Assembly: GCA_016271365.2 (NCBI GenBank)
Contig: CM057451.1
Location: 371,959,501 to 372,023,500, forward strand
DNA from: Neoceratodus forsteri
Taxonomy: Eukaryota; Chordata; Ceratodontiformes; Ceratodontidae
Direction: 5' to 3'
DNA: 64,000 bases
The notes beneath the pieces are model-generated. The model had not been told where the DNA came from, did not search any database, and saw only the letters and a program-made list of their open reading frames with translations. Positions 20,969 to 31,399 of the stretch are shown here, piece by piece. A program made the translations under genes and the position numbers. Positions within the stretch are counted from its first letter, which is position 1. Each line of letters starts with the position of its first letter.

Positions 20969-21048
20969 GCTTGTTGTTCCATCGTTGTGATGTCTCAGGA
21001 TGCTGTTGTACCATCCTGAGTATGTCACCACGATGGTATAACAGAATG
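20969..21048. repeat. Isolated 80-base hairpin
   Basis: CCATCGTTGTGATGTCTCAG with GATG pairs with CATCCTGAGTATGTCACCAC and GATGG around a short loop containing CTGTTGTAC. The stem is about 24 base pairs plus weaker outer pairing (TGTTGTT against ATAACAG). It resembles the smaller hairpins of the cluster at 28.9-29.9 kb. Confidence 0.65.
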
Positions 21049-21265
21049 GAATGCCACTGCATGCCACAGCTTCAAACGGCATCAGCGATTGCTCATTTCT
21101 CACAGACCACTTGTAAAATACTCTTGACTGTTTGCACCTTTCTGACAGGTACCTGCAATCACGCCAATCCGATCGGACATCTTCATGGTACGGTTGTTCC
21201 TCTCACTCAATGAAAAAAGCTGTCTCATCGCAACACTTTGTCTACCAGTCATATAACCTATGTCA

Positions 21266-21816
21266 ATACCGGCCCAGTGGTGCTGAGGACTGAGGCGCTG
21301 GACGCCACACCTTGCGCCACACCGGTGACCTGGGTTCAGGAATGGACTCGGGCCATCGGGGGTTGGCAGGTGAGAGGGAGGATTGAGTGCCCCACGACTG
21401 CGATCCTTCCTCTGGGGTGGGCGGGGGGATCGCATCGCTCTGCAGCAGCAACTGGTGGCAGCCAGGGGCACTGCGAGTAACATGCACAGTTGAGGGCTGG
21501 AGTAAGGCGGACGGTGGCACGCAAGTGCAATGATGCCATTGCATGACTGGCTCAGAGGAAGGTAAAAATGACGGAAAATTGCAGGGTGGTTGCGGTGGCT
21601 GATGGCGGTGCCCTGCACCCCAGATATGAGAGGTGCGCCCCCCAGCTATCAGGCTCTAGGTCCCCTGGGGGGAGGGGGACTCTGTGTGCTGGCCTGCATG
21701 GAGGAGAGCATATCGCTGGCCTGACCAGGTCCAGGGGTGCGGGTGCCGGCAGCTGGACGACTCGCCACCCGCTCTGCAGTGTGTGTGGGGGTGAAAAAGA
21801 AAGTTGTGATAAAAAA
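21266..21816 (+). mobile_element. GC-rich tRNA-headed SINE (family S), full-length copy
   Basis: It is bounded by an imperfect target duplication ATATAACCTATGTCA (21251-21265) and ATATAACCTGTATCA (21817-21831). The head has box-A-like GTGGTGCTGAGGACTGA and box-B-like GGTGACCTGGGTTCAGG, as expected of a Pol III promoter. The body is GC-rich and the tail is AAAAAGAAAG...TAAAAAA. A relative is at 60600-61144 on the other strand, and shorter relatives at 47103 and 49433. Confidence 0.72.
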
Positions 21817-21837
21817 ATATAACCTGTATCAGATGAT

Positions 21838-22098
21838 CAGTGTCAGTGGCTCAGTAGGTAGCACTCTCGTCTCTGAGGCTGGGAGATCAGAGGGCTGTGG
21901 GTTCAGTTCCCACATCTGGCACATGGGTTAATATCCCAGTACTGGCACTGATGTGCAGCATGAGAGGGGTGCTGCACTTCTGAGGTGCCATCTTTCGGAT
22001 GAGACGTTAAACCGAGGTCCCATCTGCCTGGATTGGTGGTAGTTCAGGTGGATGTTAAAGATCCCATGGCACTTATCGAAAAGAGCAGGGGAATTTTT
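21838..22098 (+). mobile_element. SINE (Nin-like central domain), 5' half, split by a Tx1-clade LINE
   Basis: The head CAGTGTCAGTGGCTCAGTAG carries a tRNA-type box A, with GGGTTCAGTTCC as box B. The centre carries CGGATGAGACGTTAAACCGA, a motif I recall as the deeply conserved Nin-type SINE core. The sequence matches 56345-56600 closely up to AAGAGCAGGGGAATTT (22081-22096), where the LINE takes over. The second half resumes at 28407 with AAGAGTAGGGGAATTT. Confidence 0.88.
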
Positions 22099-22650
22099 TA
22101 TTCAAAACTTGAAACAAAACATACAAAAAATTGTAGTACACCATACAAAATCATAATCAAAGGAGACAGAAAAAAGTAGTGCAGCATGCATAAACGTCAA
22201 ACAAAAAATATTGCACATAAGTACATAACCCCCTTCCCAGCCCCACTAAAAAAGTAGGGGAATTTTCAAAAACTGAAAACACAATATACAGAAGTGTATT
22301 ACAGCTTACAAAATCAGAGAGCAAGAAAAGAAAAAAAAAAAAAAAACAACCAGAAAACAAGCATGATAACATTCATGAACTTGAAATCAGAAATAATCCG
22401 TACATGCATGTAATCCCCATCCCACCCCTACTAAAAGTGTAGGGGAAAGCGTTAATATGAAACGCATAAGAAAATAGATATGAAATGGAAGTACAACACT
22501 CGAAAGCACAATCAAAAAGGAAAGCATTAAAAAAAACAACAAAAAAAAACAGAATAAAGAAGTCACAGTACATGTGAACTACAAACAGAAATAAAAATGC
22601 ATAGGTACACAACTCACATCCCAACCCCACTAAGAGAGTAGGGGAAGAAG
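22099..22650. repeat. Tandem repeats in the LINE 3' UTR carrying the target motif
   Basis: GTAGGGG occurs at 22254, 22439 and 22638, with the target copy at 22085 (CAGGGG). The units are 168-199 bases. Each border is a small stem-loop: CCCCACTAAAAAAGTAGGGG, CCCCTACTAAAAGTGTAGGG, CCCCACTAAGAGAGTAGGGG. Unit interiors share A-rich blocks and CATAAGTACATAACCCC-like ends (22215, 22410, 22600). Confidence 0.85.
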
Positions 22651-22661
22651 AGTAAAATAAA

Positions 22662-25600
22662 CTAATTGTCAGGGAAAATCCAGGAGCAGAAATTCCAATA
22701 TCTAAGAAAAACCTCTGGGGGCAATGAGGCTTTCTCAGTGCAATAAACAGTGAATAGACCTTGCAAAATCTGAGCAATAATATGGGTAGGGTCACACAGT
22801 TTCTGTTGCAGTACAAATTCACGTCTAGCCTGCCACAAATAGCAGCGGCAAAAAGCGAAAATCAAATGGAGGGTACTAGGATGGTATGAATTCAGTCCGG
22901 GAGGATAGATGCCATAAATCAAAATATCATAAGTAAGAGTGGGAAGGGCCTTTTCCTTCCACTTATGAAGGAAGAGGGTCCAAACAGGTTGAGTAAAGGG
23001 GCAATCTATAAAAAAATGGAACATGGTTTCAGGGATGGAAGGACACGAGCCATGAGGACAAGTCCTTTGTGCTTCAAGTTATCGTTATCACGGACACCAA
23101 GCCTGCCATGACAGGACAACCAAGTGATATCCCAAACCCGCTGAGGAATGCGAGGGTCAGTCAATTGACGAAAAACACAGGAGGAGTCCAGAATAGCACC
23201 AAGGGAGTTCCATAACACTGGAAGATCCAGAAAGTAAGACCCCAAAACAGACCGATATAAATGCCTTCGTGAGGAAGAAAGAATCATCGTAGGAGTCAAA
23301 GACCACTGGCGAATCTTTAAAAAGGAGGGGAGAATATAATAAGGAAGACTGTACTTCCGAAAGTTCGGAGGAATCTCCAAAGGAGGAAGAGTCCACACCA
23401 TGCATAACGGGGCAACTCGATGATGGAGAAGAGAACCAAAAGACCGACTGGTCATGCAATAAAGAAGGAAAGGTAGATTTGAGAAACAAACAATGAAAAA
23501 AGACCAAAGGATTCAACATTTGAACACCGCCATGGCAATAATCAGGATAGGTATAATTCCGTTTGATCTGGTTTAAACAACTGCCCCAAAAACCCTGGAA
23601 AAAAATCATTATACAAACGAGCTTCCAAGGAAAGGGGAACAGGAAAAACCAAAGCCACATGCAGAAACAAAGGAAGAATGAAGGTTTTCAACAGTAAAAC
23701 CCGCTTCACTTAGCTATAGTAAATCCCTTCCAGGAAGCAACTATGTGTAAAGCCTTATCAAGAATGGTAGTCCAGTTGGTGAGGGCATCATCAGTAGCAC
23801 CAAAAGTCAATCCCAAGATTTTGATTGGAGAGGAGAACAAAGGCACCCCAGCAATACAACGAGGAGAATCAGGGGGTGGCAACATCGGGAGGTGTAGAAC
23901 AGAGCTCTTACCGTAATTCAACCTAGAACCAGATACCCTCTCGAAATCCGTAAAGAGATGAAGCAAGTCTGACTACTGAAGTTGTGGAGTAGTGATAACA
24001 CAAAGGTCATCCGCATATGCAAACACCATAGGGATAGGGGACGGAGAAGAAAAGGAAAGACAGGGAATAGTAAGATGATGCAAAAGCTTGCAAAGCAAAA
24101 GGTCAACATGAAAAACATACAGAAGAGGACTCAAAGGGCAGCCCTGACGGACACCGGTGTGACTTAAAAAGGGGGGACAAGGGGCACCATTTACATAAGG
24201 GTGGATCCAAGCAGTAGAATATTGTAGTTGTATCCACTGGATAAAGCGGTGTGGAACACCATAATGAGAGAGGACGTGAAAGAGATAGGCATGGTTCAAC
24301 CTATCAAATGCTTTCTCCTGATCAAGAGAAAGGAGCAGTGAGGGAGAAGAAGAACTGAAAACAGAAGTATCTCTCAGGAGGGAAAGATTTGAAACAATAG
24401 AGCATCGGGGGATAGCACAAGTCTGAACCTCTGAGATAACTGGAGACGAACGAGGAAGAAGGCGATTGAGCAGGACTGATGCAAAAATCTTGTAATCCAC
24501 GTTTAGGAGGCTCAATGGTTACCAATTCCGAATATCTGTCCTGTCACTCTTTTTAAAGAGAAGGAACATAATCGCATCTGAGAAATGTTGGGAGACAGAG
24601 TGGGTAGTGATAATGGTATTAAAGAGCAGGGTAAGGATCGGAGAAAAGAGATCAGAAAATGTGTGCTAAAGTTCCGCGGTTAGGCCATCCAGCCCAGGAG
24701 AAGTACACCGTTTCTGCTTCTTGATTGCTGCCTGTACCTCCAACGAAGAAATCGGAAGAGTCAGCTGAGTACAGAGATCAGAAGGAGGAGATGGAAGCCG
24801 GAAATCAAGAAAAGGAGCAGCAGCAGACAAGGTCACAGAAGGAGAGCCAAAGATGCCATTCAGATAAGAAAAGACCTTGTGCTGAAGAGAGGTCATAGTG
24901 TCAGAAACCACCAAGGAGTCCGGGTCCACAAAACGTTCAATATGCGTGGCCATCACCCTGTCAGAACAACGCTTATAAATGTCAAAAGAGACCTTAGAAG
25001 AGCGGGTGCCACAAGAGGCCTCAAGATGCAATAAACGAGCTCTATCATACTGGTATGCCTCCATCCGAGTCTTCAGAGAAGCAATAAGAGGGGAGTAATC
25101 CTGTCCAGACTCATACGCCCTGGAAATGGTGTCCTGCAAATGTCGCCGTAAAAGTTAATACTGTCGATAAGAGGAAGCAGACTTTCTCTTACCCTGCCGA
25201 AGAAAGAAATGTTTAAGATCTGATTTGGTGTCCTCCCACCAAGGTAAGAGGGAGGCATAGGCATTCAACACCGAAATGCGGGCCAACAATAATTCTCGGC
25301 AATCTCTAACAATGCAACCATCCGACAACAAGGAGTTATTCAACTTCCAACGGGAAGAAACAATCAGAGGATGGGATGCCGAGGAGGGAGAGCAAAGCAA
25401 GGAAATGGCCATGTGATCCGAGGATTCACAAGGAATAACCTCAGCCTGGTGAACCCGAATATAATGAGAAAGGAAGAAAATATCAATACGAGTGGCTAGG
25501 GAGCCCCTATAATAGGTTTTAACTTCCTTGGGGTGCACTGCACAGTAGCCATCCTGAAGAGAAGCAGTCTGAAGAATAGAACGTAAAGCAGTAGAGTCCC

Positions 25601-26261
25601 CGAAAAGTTTGAGTGGAGCCTCCTCTATCAGCCAGGGTGAGGCCACAGTTGAAATCCACCCCCCCCCACTAAAGATGGCGGGAGGTATGTAAATAAGGTT
25701 GTAAGAGCCGAAACAAGTCTGAACGAGCGGCAATACTTTGGGGCGCATACACATCCGGAGTCGCAGATGACGGGACGTGCAGTCACGCAACAATGCACGG
25801 CCTGGGACAATGTCAACTAGTCTGGTAACAGCATAATCGAAACCAGAAAACAGAATGCCTAAGCCATCACATTTATCCTCGCCAGACGACCAACAGGAAA
25901 GGCCCTTGGTCCAACTGGCAGAAGCCCGGGACAGCTCAAAACGGGTTTTCAGCCTGGTATCCTGAATCAGGTAAAAATCATGAGGTAGATCCATAAGATA
26001 CTGTAAAGAGATAAGAAGTTTCCTATGGGACTTCATGCTGCACACATTAAGTATAAGGCAACGAAGGCGTAAATTCCAGCCACAGGAAAAGCGGAGTAGG
26101 TGACAAATTGGGGGAAAAAAAAAAGAAAAAACTAAGCAGTTAAGTAACCGCAGAACGCTGCTTGGGCGCAGATCCAGAGGAAGAAGGATTCGGCTGGGAA
26201 TCAGAGGAGTAATCCATAAGGAGAGAGGAGGCCTGAGAAGAGTCAGAATCATTTTCCTCAT
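22662..26261 (-). pseudogene. Tx1-clade LINE ORF2: endonuclease, reverse transcriptase, C-terminal zinc region
   Basis: Down from 26261 (368-residue frame) the APE-type endonuclease shows LRCLILNVCSMKSHRK, YLIQDTRLK, ATRIDIFFLS and ESSDHMAISLL (the SDH active-site motif). The frame 25139-24666 is the linker ending in CTSPGLDGLTAEL. The frame 24515-23973 is RT: NVDYKIFASVLLNRL, LLSLDQEKAFDRLNH (motif A), GVRQGCPLSPLLY (motif B) and VFAYADDLCVIT (catalytic box). The frames 23966-23706, 23455-23006 and 23024-22662 finish with HFFIDCPFTQPVW, an HxxxxC zinc motif. It is broken by stops and shifts between frames, but all catalytic motifs are kept. Confidence 0.87.
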
Positions 26262-26377
26262 CCATTATGTCACTCCACTGCTTCCATTTGGTCAGAGCCT
26301 GGTAACGATTTCTAGTCAGAATGAAATGTCGAGGGGGAGGGCCGGGAGCCTTCCGCTTGCCCTTAGACTTGCCCTTC

Positions 26378-28408
26378 TTACCCTGAGAAACCTCCGTAAA
26401 GGGATCCAGGTCTGGAGGGGGAAGGGGACATAGGGTTGGAAGGCGTGACTACCTCTGAAGCTGGGTCCCCACAAAGAGGAGCAGGAGTCTGCAAGCTAGG
26501 AGTGCATACCGAAGACTCAGGAGGAGAAGTCAGGACAACATCAGTGTGGGGGGGGGGGGGGTACCACCTCCTGGTGCAGATCTTCACGGTGATGAAGGAC
26601 CTGAGATTGGGAGTCAGATATAAGAGCCATCTGGCCTTGAGGGGGGCGATCCAACCTGCTGTGGTCCGCCCACGGACACTGCTGATAGATATGACCAGAT
26701 TCATCACAGAGGTTACATCTCTGGGGATTAGGGCAACCAAGACTGATATGACCAGAGGCCAAGCAAATAGAGCACTGTGGCTTGTCACAAGTATGGCTGA
26801 GGTGTGTTCAAGCACCACATTTATGGCAAGTGCGGGGCTGACCAGGGTAAAAACACAAACCCCTGTCACGACCAATATAGAAGCTGTCAGGCAAATGTGT
26901 TATGCCCTGATCAGTCTGCCGCAGTTGTACTTTTACTTTCCAACCCCCTGTCCAGATGAGGTCCTAGTCCAAAATAGGTTGAGGAGCCTCGAGAATATCG
27001 CCAGCTCTTAAGCCAGTACTGGACGTCTGCTATGCTCCCTCCTCGTTTGAAAAAGTAGGGTAATAACTTTTATGGTAGGCTTAGTAAGGGGAATGGGCAT
27101 AAAGGGGGCCCACAATGGCTAAGATTTCACCAATTCATACTTAGACCAAAATCTTTCCAGAGTGTAAACATTTTTAAAGCTAAGATCATAAATTGATTCC
27201 CCCTTAACGTGTATGAATGCAAACGGTTCACTTGCAGTAATACCCAAAGAGTCCCTAAGCATGGAATGCAACACAGTCCTCCTATCAGGAGCAGTGGAAA
27301 GGTCCCCAAAGTATTTCAGGTGAACAGCGTTTCTAAGCTGAGCAGGTGCATCCAAGTTTTGAAACAAATCGCTAAGGCGAAACTGAGGAGTCTCCAATGG
27401 CTCACCTGCAGGCAGAGAAGGCAAGAGAGAATTGTCCAAATGATGCTGAGAGTCCCCATCCGAAGAGGAGTGCGCTGTAGCAGAAGATTGCGATGCAGAA
27501 GAGGAAGCCTGGAGGAGGGAAACAGAAGGAGGATGCACCGGAGGAATGTCCAGACAGGAAATCTGTGGAGGAGCTGTATCACCTTGGGGAGAGACCTTCT
27601 GGGAGCAACAAACAAGTGGAGGAGTATCCGAAATAGACACACCAGAGGGTGAGGCGTGCAGTATAATGTCTTGGGCACTGACAGCCCACAGAGAGGTCCA
27701 CGGGACACCGGGACACTGTTGTGACCATCCCGCGGCTCGAAGAGCAGAAGCTGGAGACCAGGCCTGGTTGGTAGAGAAAGTATCACTAGGAGGAAGCACA
27801 GAAACGCCCAGCTGAGGAGCAGAATCAGGTAAAACCTTTCCGGATGAGAGCACAGGCTGAACCGGCAAGGCAGGAAAGGCAGCGACTACCGATGACTGAA
27901 CCATAGAGGGTGGCAAGTCAGTAAAAGCATTGTCTTCCTTAGCAAAGTCCCGCAAAACAGAGCGGTGGTGCAAATAGAGGGAGCGCAGCTGCGACGGTGT
28001 CAGGGTTGTAACTGAGGCCTCAGTAGCAGTAGCAGGAGGGCAGGCTGAATGAAGCTGGTCAGAATCCAGGAACACAGTAGTAATAGAAGAGGGTACAGAA
28101 GGAAAATCATCCAAATCAAGCACTGTGTCTAAACGACTACTGCAGTGAGTTCCAGGCTCTTGCAGTTGTAGCATGCTACTACCATTTGATAAGCCATCAT
28201 CAGCATTGCACTTTGGATGGTGTAAGGCTTCTGGCTGTTTATCACACCCAAGCAACTTAGGACAGGCATCACCATGTGGTTTATTCATTTTCTGAGCTGT
28301 AACATGGACTTGTGTATCATCCTTCATAACAACCGCTTGCCCTCCAGGACTGTCATCCGCCATCTTGGTCCTGCAGGAAAAAAGGTTCCCCCTGCTCACA
28401 GGAAGCAA
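26378..28408 (-). pseudogene. Tx1-clade LINE ORF1 with three CCHC zinc knuckles
   Basis: The frame 28408-27119 (429 residues from the first Met; MADDSPGGQ at 28363 is a likelier start) is Ser/Thr/Pro-rich and ends in FWSKYELVKS. Beyond a stop-rich stretch, one frame gives FYIGRDRGLCFYPGQP, then CHKCGA-stop-THLSHTC, CSICLASGHISLGC and CNLCDESGHIYQQC (26830-26700). These are three CCHC knuckles, the first with a stop. Such ORF1 proteins bind the element RNA. The 13-base G run at 26549 lies in this gene and may be a slippage site. Confidence 0.82.
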
Positions 28409-28606
28409 GAGTAGGGGAATTTCCCCGGTGTCCTGGCCAAATTTCCCTCATTCACTAAAAATACCACCAACAGCCGAATCTGGTTCAAGGTCAACTGGCA
28501 TTCATCTATATCCCCCTCCCCCAGGTCGTGCCTGAAAATAGGCAGGATGTGTCTAGTGCACTTACCCAGTCAACAAAAATGAAATAAAATAAAATAAATA
28601 AAAAAA
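28407..28606 (+). mobile_element. SINE (Nin-like), 3' half, right of the LINE
   Basis: It resumes at AAGAGTAGGGGAATTTCCCC and runs through CACTAAAAATACCACCAACA to an AAAATAAAATAAATAAA tail. It matches 56588-56779 and completes the SINE begun at 21838. Confidence 0.88.
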
Positions 28607-28920
28607 TCAGACCACGGCAGCTTCTCGCATTGTCTGCAAGCATGTTGAACACCTGTTTTTTTTTTTTTTTAAGTAGTTTCTTTCAAGTTAAAATCGTTCC
28701 TTTCTGTGTTCCTGTTTTAAACTCGCAATAGACAGTTTCTGCGACAATGACCGTCTCGTCTCATTTGTCAGGGTAAGGGGGTATGATGCTTGGTGTGAAC
28801 AGGGGTGGGGGAGATAGCATGAACGGAACTGTTTTTTTTTTTTTTTTGCTTTTTTGCCAAATGGTGTTTTACAGGCTGTCTTATTTTAAATTACTTACTA
28901 TTGCCCCAAACACTATACAA
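28607..28920. other. Stretch without a gene
   Basis: Contains a T16 run (28656) and a T15 run (28832), and otherwise unremarkable sequence. No open frame or repeat family recognised. Confidence 0.5.
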
Positions 28921-29084
28921 GATGATGTATGGGCAATGGTTAACAATCTCACTGTGTACACTTTGAGAGGTTGCAATGACAACCAGAGACCCTCTTGAGC
29001 TTCGCTCTCAAGGTCTATCAGGTTGTCATGGCAACCTCTCAAAGTGTACACAGCATGGTTGTTAACTGTTTCCCATACATGATC
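28921..29084. repeat. Hairpin 1 of cluster (164 bases)
   Basis: GATGATGTATGGGCAATGGT ... TGTGTACACTTTGAGAGGTT pairs with AACCTCTCAAAGTGTACACA ... CCCATACATGATC. The arms are about 70 bases with few mismatches. The apex is CTTGAGCTTCGCTCTCAAG (28994-29012). Confidence 0.85.
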
Positions 29085-29115
29085 TTCTATGTTCTATATA
29101 GAAACCATCCTTTTC

Positions 29116-29186
29116 AAAATGCTGTTGTACCACAGTTCAAAGGCCATGGAATGTGACTGTACCCTTCTGTGGTACAACAGCATTCT
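29116..29186. repeat. Hairpin 2 of cluster (about 70 bases)
   Basis: AAATGCTGTTGTACCACAG pairs with CTGTGGTACAACAGCATT around a 30-base loop. It has no shared apex motif. Confidence 0.8.
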
Positions 29187-29280
29187 AGAACCTCTAGAGA
29201 CTTTACAAGTCAGTTTCACTGAGGAAGAAAACAAAAACACAATGTACACATTTCACATAATACTATAAAAAATACAGGAT

Positions 29281-29416
29281 GAGCAACTTTATGCATAACC
29301 AGTGTGTTGTGCCACCCCGGGGTTCTGATTCCCATGGACCTCTCGAGCTTCACTCTCGAGGTCAGAGGGAATCAGAACCCCTTTGTGGCAGAACACACTG
29401 GTTGTGCATAGTTGCC
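29281..29416. repeat. Hairpin 3 of cluster (136 bases)
   Basis: GAGCAACTTTATGCATAACC AGTGTGTTGTGCC and GGGGTTCTGATTCCC pair with GGGAATCAGAACCCC, GGCAGAACACACT and GGTTGTGCATAGTTGCCC. The apex is CTCGAGCTTCACTCTCGAG (29342-29360). Confidence 0.85.
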
Positions 29417-29482
29417 CATGCAGTATTCTCGATTTAATGTATGGTAGAATGTTATTCTAGGTAGAAATCCATACCTAAAATA

Positions 29483-29561
29483 CCAATGTTGTGCTGCTGT
29501 AACTACATCATTTTGTTGTTGTGCTGCACTAGATACGTAGGTACTGCAGCACAACAACATG
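29483..29561. repeat. Hairpin 4 of cluster (about 79 bases)
   Basis: CAATGTTGTGCTGCTGTAAC pairs with GTACTGCAGCACAACAACATG around a loop that contains a second GTTGTTGTGCTGCAC. It has no shared apex motif. Confidence 0.75.
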
Positions 29562-29710
29562 TAACGCCTTTGTGCATGCTTGTTCCGGAAACCTCCGCTC
29601 TTCATGGAACGGCCTCAGTGGTGAGAGTTGACCAAGGAAGAGAGCGGCATTGAAAAAAAATGCAACAGTAAGGACAGTCATGAATTTATGGTTGTCCATA
29701 CACTTGAAAA

Positions 29711-29868
29711 GACTGTGTATGAGCAATCATACTCGACAAGGCTGTTATTAAATCTTGAGGTTTCAGTGGTAACAAGACCTCTCAAGCTGCGCTCTCAAGG
29801 ACTCCTGTTACCAGAGAAACCTCTCGATTGAAAAACAGCCTTGTTGTGTATGATTGCTCATACACAGT
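29711..29868. repeat. Hairpin 5 of cluster (158 bases)
   Basis: GACTGTGTATGAGCAATCAT and AACAAGGCTGTT-like sequence pair with AACAGCCTTGTTGTGTATGA TTGCTCATACACAGTC. An inner AGGTTTCAGTGGTAACA pairs with TGTTACCAGAGAAACCT. The apex is CTCAAGCTGCGCTCTCAAG (29781-29799). Confidence 0.85.
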
Positions 29869-29869
29869 C

Positions 29870-31243
29870 CTCTATACTACCTACTTTCTTCATCTTATTT
29901 TTCTTTTCTCTCTCTTTCCCCACATTTAACATACGGAATGTTTACTACGGAATACAGGGATTCAAAAGTCTGCTCAGTTCCACTGGCAGAATGTTCCTCT
30001 CCCAACATACTGCGCGCACACACATGCAACAAAGGCCTTTTGTAGAGCCAGAGACTCAATTGTATCACTGTCAGGGCAAGCAGAAGAGATTTACCTGATG
30101 AGCAGGTAAAGACAGAAGGAGGATTTTTACAGTTAGTAAAAAAAAAAAAAAAAAAAAAACCTTGTAATGACAACTATGAGCGATACTTAATGTTCCTAAT
30201 TTGTTTATGTGTGTAAGGAGAGTGATGATTAGGGAGACATTTAATTTGTTTTATTTTTTTATTTAAGGTAGTTTTACTTTTATGGCACAGCTGAAGGGTT
30301 TTTTTTTTATACTTTTTATTTATATATTTTGTCAATGTTCTTCACATTACAGATCACTGATGCAGTACATACAGATTTAAAATTATACACCACTGACGCC
30401 ACCCCTCTTAATACATACATAGGAACTTAAGTAGTAATTCCGCACTACACCTTTAAGATACAACATCGGGAGGTATACAATATTTGATCTCACTTATTAA
30501 CTGTAGTACACTCAAAGATAAACTGTGGAAATGAGCCCATGAGCTGCATGAATTATATATATATCAAAGATTAATTCCCTAGCTTATAGCTAATTTATTA
30601 TAATAAAACTCTGTTTCTTATAAAAAGAAAATGAGTGATCATGCTTTAACATTATCTAGGGTACCTCAAGGTACTAAATGCGAAAAGGGATTGCGCTTTG
30701 CCTGATCCAAGTTAAGGCATGCAAGTAAGTAAACTGTCTCCCTAACATAGCACATGTCCAATTTTAACTTAGAACAAAGTTTTCTAAGAACCAGACAGAG
30801 ACAGTAAGAAAAGGGGTGTAACCATAATCATCCAGAATATACTTGGCATAACGATTCGTGAACTATAGTCCACTGTCAGGAAATTCCCTGAATATTTGCA
30901 AGCCTGGAAAGCTAATAGTTCGTACAATCACTTAACTACTGTTCTTACTAAAAGTAGGCAGCAATCAGGTTTCAGCGATAGCTGAAGGTTTTTAACTGTG
31001 TAAAGGTAGCAGCCATGTTTGTGATGGAAGATTATTTCTGGTTCTAGGGGTACTAACAGAAGGTCAGTTCTGGTTGCAGGGGGACTGATTTGCTCATTGC
31101 GTGATGTGACTACTAAAAAATCTGGTCATGTTTAGGACCAGTATGACTGTGTATTATGCTCTAATAATGCATGGTCACGTGACTAGTTTTACCCAATTAA
31201 AGTTCTTTGATTTTTAGGCCTACTTTATCAGATATGTTCCATT
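29870..31243. other. 1.4 kb AT-rich stretch without a recognised gene
   Basis: Has an A20 run (30140-30159), a T-run followed by ATACTTTTTATTTATATATT (30299-30328) that could be the tail of an old minus-strand retroposon, and an ATATATAT run near 30555. I could not assign the rest. Confidence 0.5.
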
Positions 31244-31399
31244 AACATAGAAACATAGAATGTGAAGGCAGATAAGGACCGCTTGGCCCACCCAGTCTGC
31301 CCATTTCCCTACCTACTGGATAAGCTGCAGATCCTAGTTAACCAGCAGCCTACTTCTTCCTACCCCCACCCCCCAGAATTGCCTTATGACTATCCCATG

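Larger units (their letters stand above)
22099..28406 (-). mobile_element. Tx1-clade (L1 group) LINE inserted in a SINE, near full length
   Basis: It spans 6.3 kb on the minus strand, flanked by AAGAGYAGGGGAATTT on both sides (22081-22096 and 28407-28422), a 16-base target duplication inside the SINE. It has ORF1 with CCHC knuckles, ORF2 with APE-type endonuclease, RT and a C-terminal Zn-knuckle region, and a 3' UTR made of three tandem repeats. The order and motifs fit Tx1-clade LINEs, many of which are target-specific. Frames are broken in several places. Confidence 0.85.

Noticed and set aside
21100..21618. A minus-strand frame (172 codons) containing MRQLFSLSERNNRTMKMS
   Set aside because: Most of the frame lies in the SINE at 21266-21816. 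The remaining 80 codons look coding-like, but I could not name a family.
21838..22098. A tRNA gene
   Set aside because: The A- and B-box-like head belongs to a SINE with two further copies in the window and does not fold as a full tRNA.
26545..26562. The 13-base G run as a regulatory G-quadruplex
   Set aside because: A single homopolymer run in a decayed LINE ORF; slippage is the simpler explanation.
28921..29868. A CRISPR-like array
   Set aside because: Spacing is irregular, the repeated apices are inside hairpins with different stems, and the DNA is clearly animal.
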